From contig OW203766.1 in the NCBI GenBank assembly GCA_934045905.1, positions 21,880,309 to 21,944,308 on the forward strand: a DNA stretch of 64,000 bases. Reading direction: 5' to 3'. Below the pieces are notes generated by a model, which had not been told where the DNA came from, did not search any database, and worked only from the letters and a program-made list of their open reading frames with translations. The DNA comes from Leuctra nigra (lineage: Eukaryota; Arthropoda; Insecta; Plecoptera; Leuctridae). The position numbers and the translations under genes are program-made. This document shows positions 1 through 12,900 of this stretch, piece after piece; within the stretch, counting starts at the first letter, position 1; each line of letters opens with the position of its first letter.

Positions 1-60
1 CGTAAATCAATATCAGTGGGACTCGATCCCACGCTCTCCCAGTTGGAATAGTCAAGTTCA
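1..60 (-). repeat. Possible partial tRNA-derived repeat at the window edge
   Basis: On the minus strand, about positions 15-45 read like the anticodon-to-T-arm half of a tRNA-like SINE head (GATCGAGTCCC resembles a Pol III B box, followed by CACTGATATTGATTT). The left part is cut by the window edge. It could equally be chance. No gene is visible between here and position 978. Confidence 0.25.
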
Positions 61-978
61 ATGGGATTACACAACATAGACCAGCTTGAGAGTTCAGAGT
101 TAGAGCAATCAACAAGTGTTCAACTTGAACAGTTTGTCTTACCGAAAACCAATTTTATATTTTAAGAAATGGCGATATATACGTAGTACCTAAATGTTTT
201 GGTATCTTCTGAAAATATAATATCAGTAGGTACCTATAGTCCTTTCGAGAACATGTTTAAATTAAAATATTGTGGTGAACGTAAAATCGGTCTAGTTGTT
301 GGCACAGCAAAGTAATGAAAATGTTGGTGAGCTATCCAGTAATTGGCAATTGCGTTTCAATAAGTATACCCATGACATTTCGTCAATCAATTACATTGAT
401 TGCATTAGTATTGATTGATATGTTGATATGCTTGATAAGTTAGAATAAGTGGCAGATTATAGGTACCTGTAGCAATAATCTATCCTGAAATATTACTTTA
501 TTGTTTTTGAATGAAAGCTCAATCAAGTACTGAGTCAAAATCAATCAATAAATCAATAGATACATCATTAAATAAATAAATATACAAGTAAATAAATAAA
601 AGTAGGTAAATAAATAACTTCACAATTTTTTAAGCGAAATTCTTCAAGTAAAATGTTGTGTTCTTTATATGTTCTCCTCTCAAGTTCTTCAAAGCAGATT
701 TTTTTTCGATAATTCAATTTATTGGATTTAAAAATCCAATACAGGCTTTAGGAATGCATATCTGTTTGTCTTGATTGTAAAAGAAGCACAAACCTAACAA
801 CATAAAACTGCACGAAATCCAATAGAATTTATATGTAAAATCGATGTTGCTCAAAACCCGCATTGCAATAGTATTTGAAACTAATCAGTTATCATGAATG
901 AATGAATGAGTTTATTTATTTATTAAATAAATAAAACAAATAATATAAATAAAAAAACATTGACTAAATATTTCTTAC

Positions 979-1023
979 CAATCCGATGCAGGCGACTGCG
1001 AATAGAATTGTTTTAGCTGACAT
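979..1023 (-). CDS. First coding exon of a minus-strand gene, secreted-protein start
   Basis: An ATG at 1023 reads MSAKTILFAVACIGL and then meets a splice donor, GGATTG|GTAAGAA, whose intron runs leftward from 978. The peptide is a typical signal-peptide start: a short polar and basic N-terminus followed by a hydrophobic core. It is preceded by a transcribed leader rich in CA and by a TATA box and initiator at consensus spacing. The short first exon ending inside the signal peptide is common in insect cuticle, odorant-binding and other small secreted protein genes. The following exons are not in the window, since no acceptor with coding sequence is visible in 1-970. The family cannot be named. 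Confidence 0.6.
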
Positions 1024-1076
1024 CTTCTCTGCTCGTGTTGTGTTCTGTGCTTGACGACTGAACTGAGATGATTGTG

Positions 1077-1106
1077 ACTGATGATTCGTTGCTCTGAGTT
1101 TATATA
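1077..1106 (-). promoter_or_regulatory. TATA box plus arthropod initiator for the minus-strand gene
   Basis: TATATAAA lies on the minus strand at 1106-1099. A TCAGT initiator lies at 1081-1077, putting its A about 27 nt after the TATA start, which is the canonical core-promoter spacing. Transcription from there would give a ~55-nt leader before the ATG at 1023. Confidence 0.6.
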
Positions 1107-3212
1107 CTGCACAGAATCTCGGCAAATGACATGATTTTACCTGAATCTCATTTCATGTTTCATTAGCGATAATATCGAGACTCTTTTTTCATCGTATTGC
1201 AAAGGAAATGCTTTAAAATATCCCCATTTATGATGAATCTATTTCCAGTAGCTTGCACATATCCGTCATTACTTCCGTCCATGATACCAATGATTAAGTG
1301 CAAAACGAACATCATAACAGGAAACAAATCATATTCACATCATCTGTATTTTGAAGGTTACGCATTTCTTCATATGAAATCAAACGTTTTGAAAAATGTT
1401 CCATTTTCAAGCGTCAACCGAATTTTCCCGCCACTGCGGGTTGCGTCAAGTCGTGGGGCAAATAGAAAATCAATAAAGACCTATTCTGAGTAGGAAAACG
1501 TAGCTGGCCTGCCAGTGTGTGTCGGTACAGTGTATTTTACTAATAACTCCACTGATGCTAAGTAAAATACCAGTACTTCGTGTAGATATCCCTACTTGGG
1601 GTTCTGTTGTTATGTGTGTGTAATATTATCAAGTTCCCTCCTGAAACCTGGTCGGCTTTCCGTGTCAAATAGCAGTGGATTTGTCTTCCATATGGCTGCA
1701 CCACCCTTCGTGTGTGACCTTTCATTATGACTGTAAGTATTTATCAACTTTGCTTATTGTTGTCATGTTATTCATGGGTTTAAAATGAGTGGCAGAAAGG
1801 TTAACCAGGAATCCCATACATTTCAATGTTATACCTGGAACCATTCATCATTGGTTTTCACTTCCTCGAAATGTTTCTAAAAAAAAAATGTATTTCAATT
1901 TTCTCTCGTATAGTCATTAAAATCGAATTATTTTTTACCGGATGTTTTAAAAAGTTGATCATTAGAGCATCAAGAGCATATCTAAACATGTTTACGTTAA
2001 GTATTACATAAAAAAAAAAATGAATGCATGAATGATGTTCATGAATATTAATGAAACTAAATATCATACAAACCGAAACTCATAAAGTAATTAAATTAAT
2101 TTTCCTTATAGATGATACCATTGACGTATGCCAACAATTTAACAAAACGAATTTTTACTGCATAACCGAGTGGTCATTTCTTGAGATAGCTTAGTTTAGT
2201 TTATATGTTTAGTTTACTTGATGATAGTGATACTCAATCATTCTAAAAAATTAAATTATTGAATAGTACATTTTTCGTGAGATTTTGTCTAAAATACCAG
2301 AAATTGCTTGAGGTTATCACATTGAGGCCGTGAGTGTTTATTTGTAATTTTACCGAGGAGAGAGGTAATAATCTTCTACCAAATTAATTCATGATCAATA
2401 TTTAAAGAATAAAAAATGATTAATACCAAGCACCGTAGATCTCGACGCACCGTAAAAACCAAACATTCATTCATTCACCAAGCAACCATTCTAAATGTGG
2501 ATAATTTACTTATATCTCTTGTGAAAAAATTTCTGTATAGGTACTGGTGAAATTAAGATTTTCTTAAATTGAAACTGAAGCTTACAAAGGGAGCATATTA
2601 CCATTAATTTAATCTTCAATTAATTAGTCTAAGGTTTAGTTAAACTCCACTTCGCGAAATGTGGTGTATCCCCATTACACTGTGGCATAGCTTAAAAAAC
2701 TGCTGTCAATGTAGCCTGAGGTTAATTTAAACTGGGGAAATAAGCTCTGCAATTAAATTGCAGTTGGTATATGGTAATAAATACAGCGAGTTTCTGAAGT
2801 AGAATTTAAGCTAACTGTAGCTTAAACTAAGGTTTTAGTGTAATAAAACCGAATGGTATCGTCGTTCATCTTGAGCTTTCAAAAGGTTTTAAAAGCTCTA
2901 AGAACGCATATGTTCTCAAGAATTGGAGCTTTTTGCATGGAGTTTTTCATTAAATTTTATTCACAGTATGGAAATTTAAAATAATGTACCTAGGTATTTG
3001 ATTAAAACAGATTTTATAAATTTTGTTCAATCGTTTAATTTCAATTTTCATTTTTTATTTTTCAAATTTCATAATTTTCTACATTCCCACAATAAGTTTC
3101 TTATGATTTATGCAATTTTGTTTATGTCAGACAAAACGTGACTTGAGGAATGAGGACTGTCATTCTAAATGACAAAATATGACATTGAAATTGAATGAAT
3201 GATCGAAATGAA
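1107..3212. other. Intergenic region upstream of VPS13
   Basis: AT-rich DNA with no convincing coding sequence. Around 2615-2845 there is a weak inverted pair (CTAAGGTTTAGTTAAACTCC against the reverse of GCTTAAACTAAGGTTTTAG) that may be an old MITE. Nothing else is recognised. The non-coding first exon and promoter of VPS13 presumably lie here but cannot be located. Confidence 0.4.
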
Positions 3213-3330
3213 TTCTTCTAGGAAAGTCTCGTAACGTGCTACGAGATGTTGTATGCTCCTGTTTTCTTCTAGGAAAGTCTCGTAACGTGTTGTATGTTCT
3301 TGTTTTCTTCTAGGAAAGTCTCGTAACGTG
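3213..3330 (+). repeat. Three direct copies of a 3' splice-site/leader segment
   Basis: TTCTTCTAGGAAAGTCTCGT followed by AACGTG occurs at 3213, 3264 and 3305, spaced 51 and 41 bp apart. Each copy looks like a 3' splice site (pyrimidine run, CTAG|GAAAG). The last copy is only 38 nt before the VPS13 start codon, so it is the likely acceptor of the 5' UTR intron, and the other two are duplicated alternatives. Confidence 0.85.
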
Positions 3331-3351
3331 ACTGGAGTGACAGGACTGAAC

Positions 3352-6300
3352 ATGTTCGAAGGCGTGGTGGCGACGATCCTGAACAAGTACTTGGGCAAGT
3401 ACATTCAGGATCTTGATATTGAGAACTTGAATGTCGGGATATTCGGCGGCGATGTACAACTCACAGACTTGAAGCTCAAGCCGGAAGCTCTGGTAATTAC
3501 TCATTAACATAGAGTCATTAGTGACTATTACCATAGAGGTATGAAGGCTATTACTCGGCTGACAGTAGGCGAGGCGTGGGCTAGAATACCCTGGATGCGA
3601 ACTGACAAAGGGTTCGCTTAAATAAGTAAAATTACCTTTAAAATAGATTAGAAAAAGAGAATGTGTATGGAATTGTGTGGAAAATGCTGGTGAAATATGA
3701 CAAAAGTTCTTCAGTCCAAAAGATTAGGGATGCGGGCATGACAGAAGTTACAGCAGATTGTGACTTAAAAGCTTGTTAACTCCAGTAAACAGGGACTTCC
3801 CAACAGCGTGACAATTTGTTAAGTATTATCCAGGCATCTTATGTTTCATTATATTGCTTTGAAACTTTAGAATTAATGCTTCGGAAATTTCATCCAGTTT
3901 TCTATGTTTTAAAAATAATTATTGATTCACACACATAATTCCACGTTTTAAAATATTCCTCGTAGACCAACATTTTCTTCAAAATTTTACATTAATTCAC
4001 TTAGGTATGTACGTTGGTCTCTGAAGGAAATATTCCAAAATCCAAAACGTGGATCGAAACTGGAAGAGAAGTACAATATTTTTAGAATAGGGTTGTCAAT
4101 ATAAAAATATGTCACGCACAAAATGTAATATAATTATTCAATATAAATTCAATATGATATTAATTTAGCAAAATTTGCTTCTGATAATACTTTTACATTT
4201 ATAACAATTAAATTAAAATTATATTAATCACACTCTCTGCTCTTTTATATAATTAATAAATTCACTTTAAAATTACTAAAGCTAAAATTTCTTATATTTA
4301 ATCAAATCTTGTTATAATCTCTAGACCATTATTAGCAATATATTTACACTTATTACATATAAATGTAAATTATAAAAATATAGATAATAATTAATGAAAC
4401 AATACTGAATCATGATTTTCTTGGCAGTATGAGCTTGACTTGCCTATTGAAGTACGTGTTGGAACGATTGGCAAGATCACGTTGAACATCCCATGGAGCG
4501 GCCTGTACACCCAGTCGGTTGTCGTCAACATCGAAGACGTCTACATCATCGCTGGGCCAACCGTAAGCCGAGAATACGATCCGAAGAAAGAGAAGCGACT
4601 CGACAGAGCAAGCAAAAAGAAGAAATTAGAAGATCTTGAGGGAGAAAATGTTATTGGCACCGGTAAGTCTCTATTACTGTATATTTATAATTATTTTGAT
4701 TTGAAATTTTGGTATTTTCATGATTTATTTGATTTGCAAAATACTTTTCGTGTTTCAGGTCCGCCAGATTCCAAGAACTTTGTGGAGAATCTCTTGACGA
4801 CAATAATCAACAACCTGCAAGTGTTCGTGTGCAACATTCACATCCGATATGAAGATGCTGTCTCCAACAAGGATTGCCCGTTGGCTTGCGGGATTTGCAT
4901 TCAGAACATTTCCGTCGAGACTACAAACAGGTAAACATTAATCACATTAATTTATAATACAAAATAAATTAATAAACCAGTTATAATTTGTTATTAAAAT
5001 GATGTAATATTATTTTTGACCGTGCGATAGCGAAGAGGGGAAAGGGCATGGCATGGATTTGTGTGTACATTTCGTATTTCGATCTGTGCGCCCCGATGTC
5101 GTGACTTATAAATATCTTGGACTTGAAACTTGCCGCGTATGGCAGACGGAAAGGGGCGGGGCGTGTGAGTGACTGAATGGACGTGAATTCATCACGCACG
5201 TGAATACTTTGCATTCAAATTAGTTTCAGTTTTAATTATTTTTTGTAGAATTGTTGAAGATATGAAGAGCTGCATCAAAGGTACTTTTCTACAAATCAAT
5301 TTATTATATTTCATGATTCAAGATAATGCCAATTATTCCATACGTCAAGAATATAATAACCTCTTGGTTAGGAATGCTCACAAGTGTCATTGCGAGAGTT
5401 GTTTAAATTAATATGATATTATTTATTTAATTTTATTTATTATTTATGTATACAATTATACAAAATCAAGTTGTAGATCAACACAGCTAAGATGGCCAAA
5501 GTGATAGTTTCCGATTTCTCGTCCACGATATTACATTTTATGAAACATGTTGCTTTACACATTCCCAACTAGAGCTTCATTCTTCGTTTACATTCGACAA
5601 AAGTTAGCTGATGAGCAAACTTAATTTTTTCGCTCTGAAAAGAGAGCTAGGTATACGTACCTACTGTCAAACTAGAAACTAAGCATCGAACAACAATATT
5701 TCTCTGAAGATTTTACTTGGAAACGAATAACTAGCTACAATTTATTATGGCCGGTCTGCTTGTCGCTCAAAGTAACTACAGTCTACCTACCCTACCAAGC
5801 TGTTCATTCTAACACAATGAAAAATTGTATAGATACTTTTTATTTTGACATTCCCATAGGGTGAGAGAATTGTCACAAATTTAAAAGTCGTCCATGTTTC
5901 AACTATGATGTGTTTTCAGCAAATGGAAGCCGTCGATCACGCCACAAGGAGCAACGGCGCTCTACCAGCTCATCCGAGTCGAGTCCTTCTCCATCTACTG
6001 GAACCCGTCATGCGGCACGGGCGGACTCATCGCGGACTGGGACGGGCTCGGCAGCGCGGCCCCGTACTGGTGGAACGAGATGAGGAAGGGCATCGAGACA
6101 TTCAGCATTAACAAGGAAGACTTCGATTTCAGTACGTTGGGAATTTAATATTATAAACAAAATGTCTAACAAGTGTCTAGTTAAATTCTCTAAAATTGCT
6201 ACATCCAAAAAAAATTGCTTTGTTTGCACTTCTACTACTTACTCTATTTCATATTTGACTTGATACAAACATTCCTTTCCTACCTTTGTATTAATATTAA

Positions 6301-6963
6301 TATTCTTTGTATTTGTTTGTTTGCAGTTGTGAAGCCAATAACAGCCAAGGTGAAAGTAATAATGAATAAGTCGAACGAGGCCCGAGTTCCCAAGTTGTTG
6401 GTGGACTTTGTGCTTCAAGATGCCGCCACGCAGCTCTCCCGACAGCAATATCTTTCAATAATCAGCCTTTCAGAGTCTTTCAAACGGATGAATATCAATC
6501 GGTGAGAGAATGGACTAGAATGCTGGCTAGTGATTAAATCAAGTCTTTATTACTACTATATTATCGCATGTTTTTGTTTTTAGAAACTTTCGTCAATTCC
6601 ATCCCGAAGTTGCTGTGAAAGGCAATATTGAGAAATGGTGGAAATATGCTTACAATTCCGTTCTCGCTCAAAGAGTTCATCCGTACTCATGGCAGCAGGT
6701 CAAGAAGCACAGGTAAATATCTCCATTCATCCACAATCAAAATATCTTCTCAAAATAATGCTGTTGCTAAGCTGTTGAAAAACAATGCTGTTGCTAAGCT
6801 GTTGAATTACTTTTTCAGGGAAAATTATCGGAACTATCGAGCAACGTACAAGAAGACTCTTTTGAGTCCAAATAATACAGAATTAAAACTCGATCTTCAG
6901 AAACTGGAAGACGAGATTGCAATAATTGACATTGTTATTGCGAGGGAACATGCCAAAATTGAG
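3352..6963 (+). CDS. Vps13: VPS13 exons 1-7: chorein N-terminal domain
   Basis: Exons: 3352-3492, 4428-4662, 4759-4930, 5920-6131, 6327-6501, 6584-6712, 6819-6963 (residues 1-403). Exon 1 encodes MFEGVVATILNKYLGKYIQD and continues to GDVQLTDLKLKPEAL. Exon 2 continues with GTIGKITLNIPWSGLYTQ, exon 3 with NLQVFVCNIHIRYEDAVSN, and exon 6 has EKWWKYAYNSVLAQRVHPYS. This is the classic chorein block that caps the lipid-binding groove at the ER side. The start is the first in-frame ATG after the acceptor at 3313 and matches the family start. Introns 1 (3493-4427) and 3 (4931-5919) hold AT-rich DNA with nothing recognised; 4990-5220 is oddly GC-richer, with no coding logic. Confidence 0.95.
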
Positions 6964-9900
6964 GTTTGTTGAAAATAATATAATATTTTATATACGAATT
7001 ACAAAACTTCTGACATTCCCAGTTTGATTATGTTTTTGATTCGTATAATTTTTTTCTGTTAGGGGCATAAACTGTAGGTACATTACCCAATCATGCACAT
7101 ACAAAAAATTATGTATTCCGCGCTCGCATAGTTACAATAATTTCAAATAATATTCATTTGTGAAATCTGAGCTACCTACCTATCCATGTTTTCTAAATTC
7201 CATGTATGTTTTATTTTTTCATACGTGATTTTCTTTGTATCCAGCTCCACCGCGAGGAACCGGAACGTATCATAGTTCGGGAGAATGAAGCTGATTGGTG
7301 GGGAGTGATGAATCAGGAGACATGCGTCGAACTACAAGTTCAGACGGAGAAAGGCAGAGGTCTCTGGGCACAGATGTCAGCTGCTGAGAAGAAACAACTC
7401 TGCGAGACCATCGGCTTCGTCGAGGGTGTCAAAAGACCGGAGAAACCCAAGCAGTACACTGGTGGGTTGCTGACTAATCACAATATATCACAATATATAC
7501 ACTTCACATTTACTGAAACCAATATGTTCCATATATTATTCCATATATTATAATATTCCATATGAAATCAACAAACAAATTTTTGATGACCATTTGCTTT
7601 TCTGAATGCAGTTTGTACAACTTATATCTGAACTCTCAACAGAATGCCATTCTGTTAAGCTGAGAATGACTACATTGCAAGGTGAGCGCGCAAGGAAGTC
7701 TTTCTCGCCCTAAACAGAACAACTGACGAGTGGCTCCGTCTGGTGAGATCTCAGACGTACACTGGACAGACTGTAGAATTCATTTGTATTGAACAGTGTA
7801 TTTGTAATTTTAAAGATTTCTATGCTAAAATTCATGAGCATAAATTATCAGTGAAATTACTAAGTATATACACTATTCGTAATTTCAGTGCTGGTAGTTA
7901 TTGTATTTATTGATCTCTGCATGACTTGCTTGCTACTTGTTCACAGAGCACAAGATCAATTTCACGCTCGCCAACTGTTCTCTGAGCCTCGTCAACCACC
8001 GACGCGAGATCTTGGTCGTCACGCTAACGCAGTTCCTCGCGAGCGTGGAGACAAGGCCATCCGCGCAGGCATTCAAAGTGTCGGCGCGTGCAGAGAGCTT
8101 CGTGGTCGAGGGATCCAGCATGGAGAACGACCTCATTCCAATGATCACGGCTGATAATATACACACAGGTATGGATTTTGTGTTTCCAACTTGTACAATC
8201 ATGATGCCTTCATTAGAATTTATTCTAAAATCTTAATTTTTAATTTTTATAAACAATAAATTGAAAATGTGTTCTGATACTAGGTTTTACTGACACTGAC
8301 AAAAGCTCTTTATGTAGTTTTATGTATATCCAGTGTGATGTTGACCAGCAATTTATGATGCCAATTTATTTGCAGGAAATACCAGCTCAAACTTTCTCGC
8401 TGTTGATTTTGAGAAGAATCCATTGAATTCTGAAGCTGATTTTGGTCTGGGCCTTACAATGGAGCCAGTGGAAATCGTGTATCATGAGGTAATATAAAAT
8501 GACCACTTAACTCATTGGTTCGTGGTCGAGTTCTCTCGCTAACGTCGACTCCTATCTCTTCCAGCACGCGATGTCGGAGATAATCAACTTCTTCCAGACC
8601 AAGTCGATGGCTCTGCAAGAAGTCGTGGAGTTCTCCCGACAGCGAGCCAAGCAAGTGGCCAGCGTCGGTTCCACTCTCGTCAAGTACACCGTCGCTCGAC
8701 ACAAGACATTCAACATCAACATGGATCTGAAGGGACCCTACTTCGTCCTTCCCGAGATGGGATCTGTGCAGAAGTATGTTGATAGGGAATATGCAAAAGT
8801 TTTTTAATTCGGTTAAAGTACAATTTTTCACATTGACAACATAAATGCTGGTAAAACACATTAGTATTTTCAAACTCAAAAGTGTAAATTTTCAATCATA
8901 AATATGACATTTCAATTTACTGGACATTTTGGCAGGAATATAATATTCCTAATGTCGTTTTCGGCTGGCCGCACTGGGGTTGCACTGAGCTGCACTGAGT
9001 GCAAGTGGCGTGTTCGACTGGCAGTGTGCAGTTGCTCTGGGGCAATGTTTTCGTATTCGACTGGGAAGTGGTGCACACTGGGTGCGCACTCAGTGCACTA
9101 TTTCTTGCTCGGAAATATTTGGTAGAGTTGCCCCCTCCACTCCGCCGCACTCCGACAAAATGGCGGCACGAAAAACAAAATTTATGTTGTTACTGGAGGT
9201 TTTCCTTCAAAACACTCGGGAGCTCAATTTCTTCGGTTGCCATTTGAAAATAGCTGTCAGTGTCAAAACACAAAATCAAAACATATCATTCGTATTCGGC
9301 TGAGACCGCACTGGGGGCAGCACTAGGCAGCACTAGGGCAAAACCAGGTTACGACATGACGTCACGATCAAGAACTCAGTGCAACCCCAGTGCGGCCAGC
9401 CGAAAACGACATAACATAACTTAAATGAGTGATGTCATATTTTATTGTAACCATGGCAACATCATTGCTGGTTGATAAAAATTATGTCACTGGTTAGGAA
9501 ATGTCAGGAATACTGTTTTCCTGTCAAAATCTCAACTGTATTTCAATTTCATATTTATGATTAAAAAAAATTTACACTTTTGAGTGTGCTTTAGGTAGGT
9601 ACCTACCAACAAATATGTTGTTTTGTTACCTTTTTTGAAATATGGTATTTAATAAATTTATGCCTATTCCCTATTCATACGTGATTGAATTAAGATGACT
9701 TAACGAGGTTTACCTTCCACCATTATCTTTTGTCTAGTTTTTATTTATCACTTAATTTTTCTGACCATTTCTCCAAAGAATATACATATATGATATTCTA
9801 CCTCCGATCATCAGAAATAAACTGAAGATCTTTAGATCATGGTCTGAGGATGAAAGAATGAATGTGGTTTCTTGTTTTGCAGGGGCGGCAGTGTTCTGGT

Positions 9901-12900
9901 GCTTGATCTGGGCAGAGTCGTGATCCGCAGTGACCTTCAGCCGGAGGGAGCAGCTTTGGAGGACGCCACACAGATGGAGCTGGAAGAAAGACTCTACGAT
10001 CGAGTTCACCTCGATTTCTCCGATTTTCAGCTTTTGTTCTGTGATTCTGGTATGCATTTGGTTTTTTTATTTAAATTAAGGATGTGTTTTTGAAAATAGT
10101 TAATCTAAGTTGTTGCAGGAGAAGAATGGCGCGATGCGAAAAAACGTCAAGACACCGAGCATCATCTGATTCCAAAGATTCGATGTGGCGTGGTGTTTTC
10201 AAACAGTATTAAACCTGAATACAGACAACTTCCGAGGTAACTTAAATATAAGCACAATCCTTGACTAGCATTTTTTACACATCCTTGAGAGTTGCCATGT
10301 TATATTCCAACTAAATATAAGTTATTTATATTGTTTGTCACTGGGCTTAAGCAAGATATTTATGTTCCAGACACAAGTTAAATATTTCCGTATCCAGCTT
10401 CAAGGTCAATCTCTCGGACCGCAAGATCGGGCTAGTATTGGACTTCCTTGACAACCTCCCTCTGCCAACGCCGAACACCGTGCGAGTGTCCGACGTTGAT
10501 GAAGCTATCGAAGTAGCGCCCAGCGAAGTCGACAAGTTCAGCGCCGACACGATATTCCCCGAGTGGGGAGTTAAGCAGCTGGGCAGGATCAAGAAGGCAG
10601 TGGCTTTGGCAGAGGTGTTGAAGATGAGAAGAATTCCGGAAGACTTTGACCGAGTAGCAGCAAAGATGGCCATGTTGGAAGTTGATAAGTGAGTTATGAT
10701 TAACAGTATTGAGTCATCTTTTTCGTGTAGAAAGGGTTCTAATTTATATCGTTATGTTTACAGAAGTTTCATGTCTTCGGAACATAGTGATGAGGAGAAT
10801 GAACTCTGGGCGAGAACTGTCGACCTTCCAGGATTCGATGATAACGTGTCTCCTAGAAATGTTATAACAATGTTGTTAAGATTCATAGTGGGAGAGGTAA
10901 GAATCGAAGATAATCTATATTTTTCTTTGAAATGTAGTAGGTATAGATGTAATTTGAAAATCTACTTGTAAATAGAGGATTGTAAAAATTATATGTCATG
11001 CAATAGTGAGATACTCTATTACATTCTGAGTCAAGAAATTGAAAAGCATTGATGTAAATCATGTTGGTGTCAGGTGGTCGTTCAACTGTCACGCTCCAAC
11101 AATCTCGTGGACAAACCGTACCTGATGCTGCGAGTGAGCAAGATCTGCTGGGACACGGCACTGATGGAATACGGTCCAGCGATTCAAGCCAGCATTGGCG
11201 GAGTTCATCTCATCGACAAGATCCACACCGGGAACTCAGGCGAATATCTCGAGTTGGTGTCTACCGATCCAGCCGAGGACATGGCAACACTGCTCTACAG
11301 AAAGGTAATAATAATAATCCATCCCTGGTTCCAATTTAATGGTTCAGGGGGTGGGTATTCCCACCAACACTAGGGCCCCAGGACTCCTGGAAACCGGCTG
11401 GCCACGCCTGGCGTTTCCTCCTCTTCTTCCTCCTCTTCTTCTTCCACTTCTAATTGTTCCACAAATTCCTTCCACCATGTTCTGTCCTCCCACTGTCTCT
11501 CAGCCTCCAACTCACTCCACCTTCCTCCTCTCTCCAACACATCCTCCTTGATCAGTCCAATCCACCTGTCTCTTGGTCGCCCCACTCTCCGAGTTCCCCC
11601 TGTAGCCGCTTCAAACACCCGCCTTGGCACTCTATCGGTTCCCATCCTCTTCATGTGGCCGAACCACCTAAGCCTCTCTCTTCCCAGCTTGAACACCAAT
11701 CTTTCAACCCCAAGCTCTTTTCTTATCTTCCTACTTCGGATCCTATCCATTCTTGTCACCCCCTTCACACTCCTCAAAAACTTCATCTCAGCTGCCTGTA
11801 GCTGATTCATTTCCTTTCCACCTGCTGACCACGTCACTGCCCCATATGTTAGAATTGGCAGGAAATACATCTTGTACATAATGATCTTGCAGACTTGTGG
11901 AAACTTCTCATTCCACAGCAACTTCCTCACTGCTTGATAAAATGCCTCTGCTTTCTTTCTTCTTTCTTGTATTTCTCTGTCTACTTTAGCCTTGTTGGTG
12001 AGCAGGCTACCCAGATACTTAAACTCTTCCACCTCCTTCAACCATCCCTCTCCAAGCTTGAGCCTAGCATGACCGTGTTTAAGCTTCTTTCTTTCCATGG
12101 ACATTACTTCGCTCTTCTCTTCACTTATTTTCAAACCCATCTTCTCCGTCTCTTCACTCCACTTATTAATCTTTACCTGAACTTCCTCCCTAGTTTCTCC
12201 CCACACCACCACATCATCCGCATAAATCAACGTTTGAGTATCGATCCCCTCATTCGGCTCTGCTTTCTTCAACAACTCGTCCATTACTATGATGAACAGT
12301 GTTGGTGACAGCACACTCCCTTGCCGAAGCCCTTTTCTAATACTAAACCATTCCGATCTCCCCACTCCCGACTGCACACAACTCACACTGTTCTGATACA
12401 TACATTTGATCCGCTCAACCAAGTCCTTGCCTATTCCTCTCTTCACCAAACACTCCCAAACTATTTCCCTTGGCAACCTGTCATACGCCTTCTCCAAGTC
12501 CAAGAAAGCCATATGCATTTCCTGCCCCCTCTCCCACTGCTGCTCCATTATCTGTCGCACTGTGAAAATTGCGTCTATTGTCGATCGCCCTCTCCGAAAT
12601 CCATACTGTTCTTCTCGCAACCCCTCTTCAACATAATTCTTCAATCTCCGTTCCACTATCTTCTCAAACAACTTCGCACACTGACAGAGTAAGGTCACAC
12701 CCCGGTAATTATTACATTTCCTTCGATCTCCTTTCTTAAAAAGGGGAACAATAATCCCCTTTTCCCAATCAACTGGAATTCTCTTCTGTTCCCATGCTGC
12801 TCGGATCACTCTACAAAGCCATCTTCTACCATCCTCCCCTGCAGCTTTTACCATTTCTATGGTAACCTCATCAATACCAGGCGCACGACCATTCTTCATT

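Noticed and set aside
1197..1493. 98-codon plus-strand frame near the left edge
   Set aside because: No domain, repeat or splice context; composition resembles the surrounding non-coding DNA.
7570..7640. TTGATGA...CTGA...CTGA in VPS13 intron 8, a possible C/D snoRNA
   Set aside because: The C box has T instead of purine, there is no terminal stem and there is no second copy.
11454..12692. Plus-strand Pro/Ser/Leu-rich frames
   Set aside because: Antisense shadows of the LINE reverse transcriptase.
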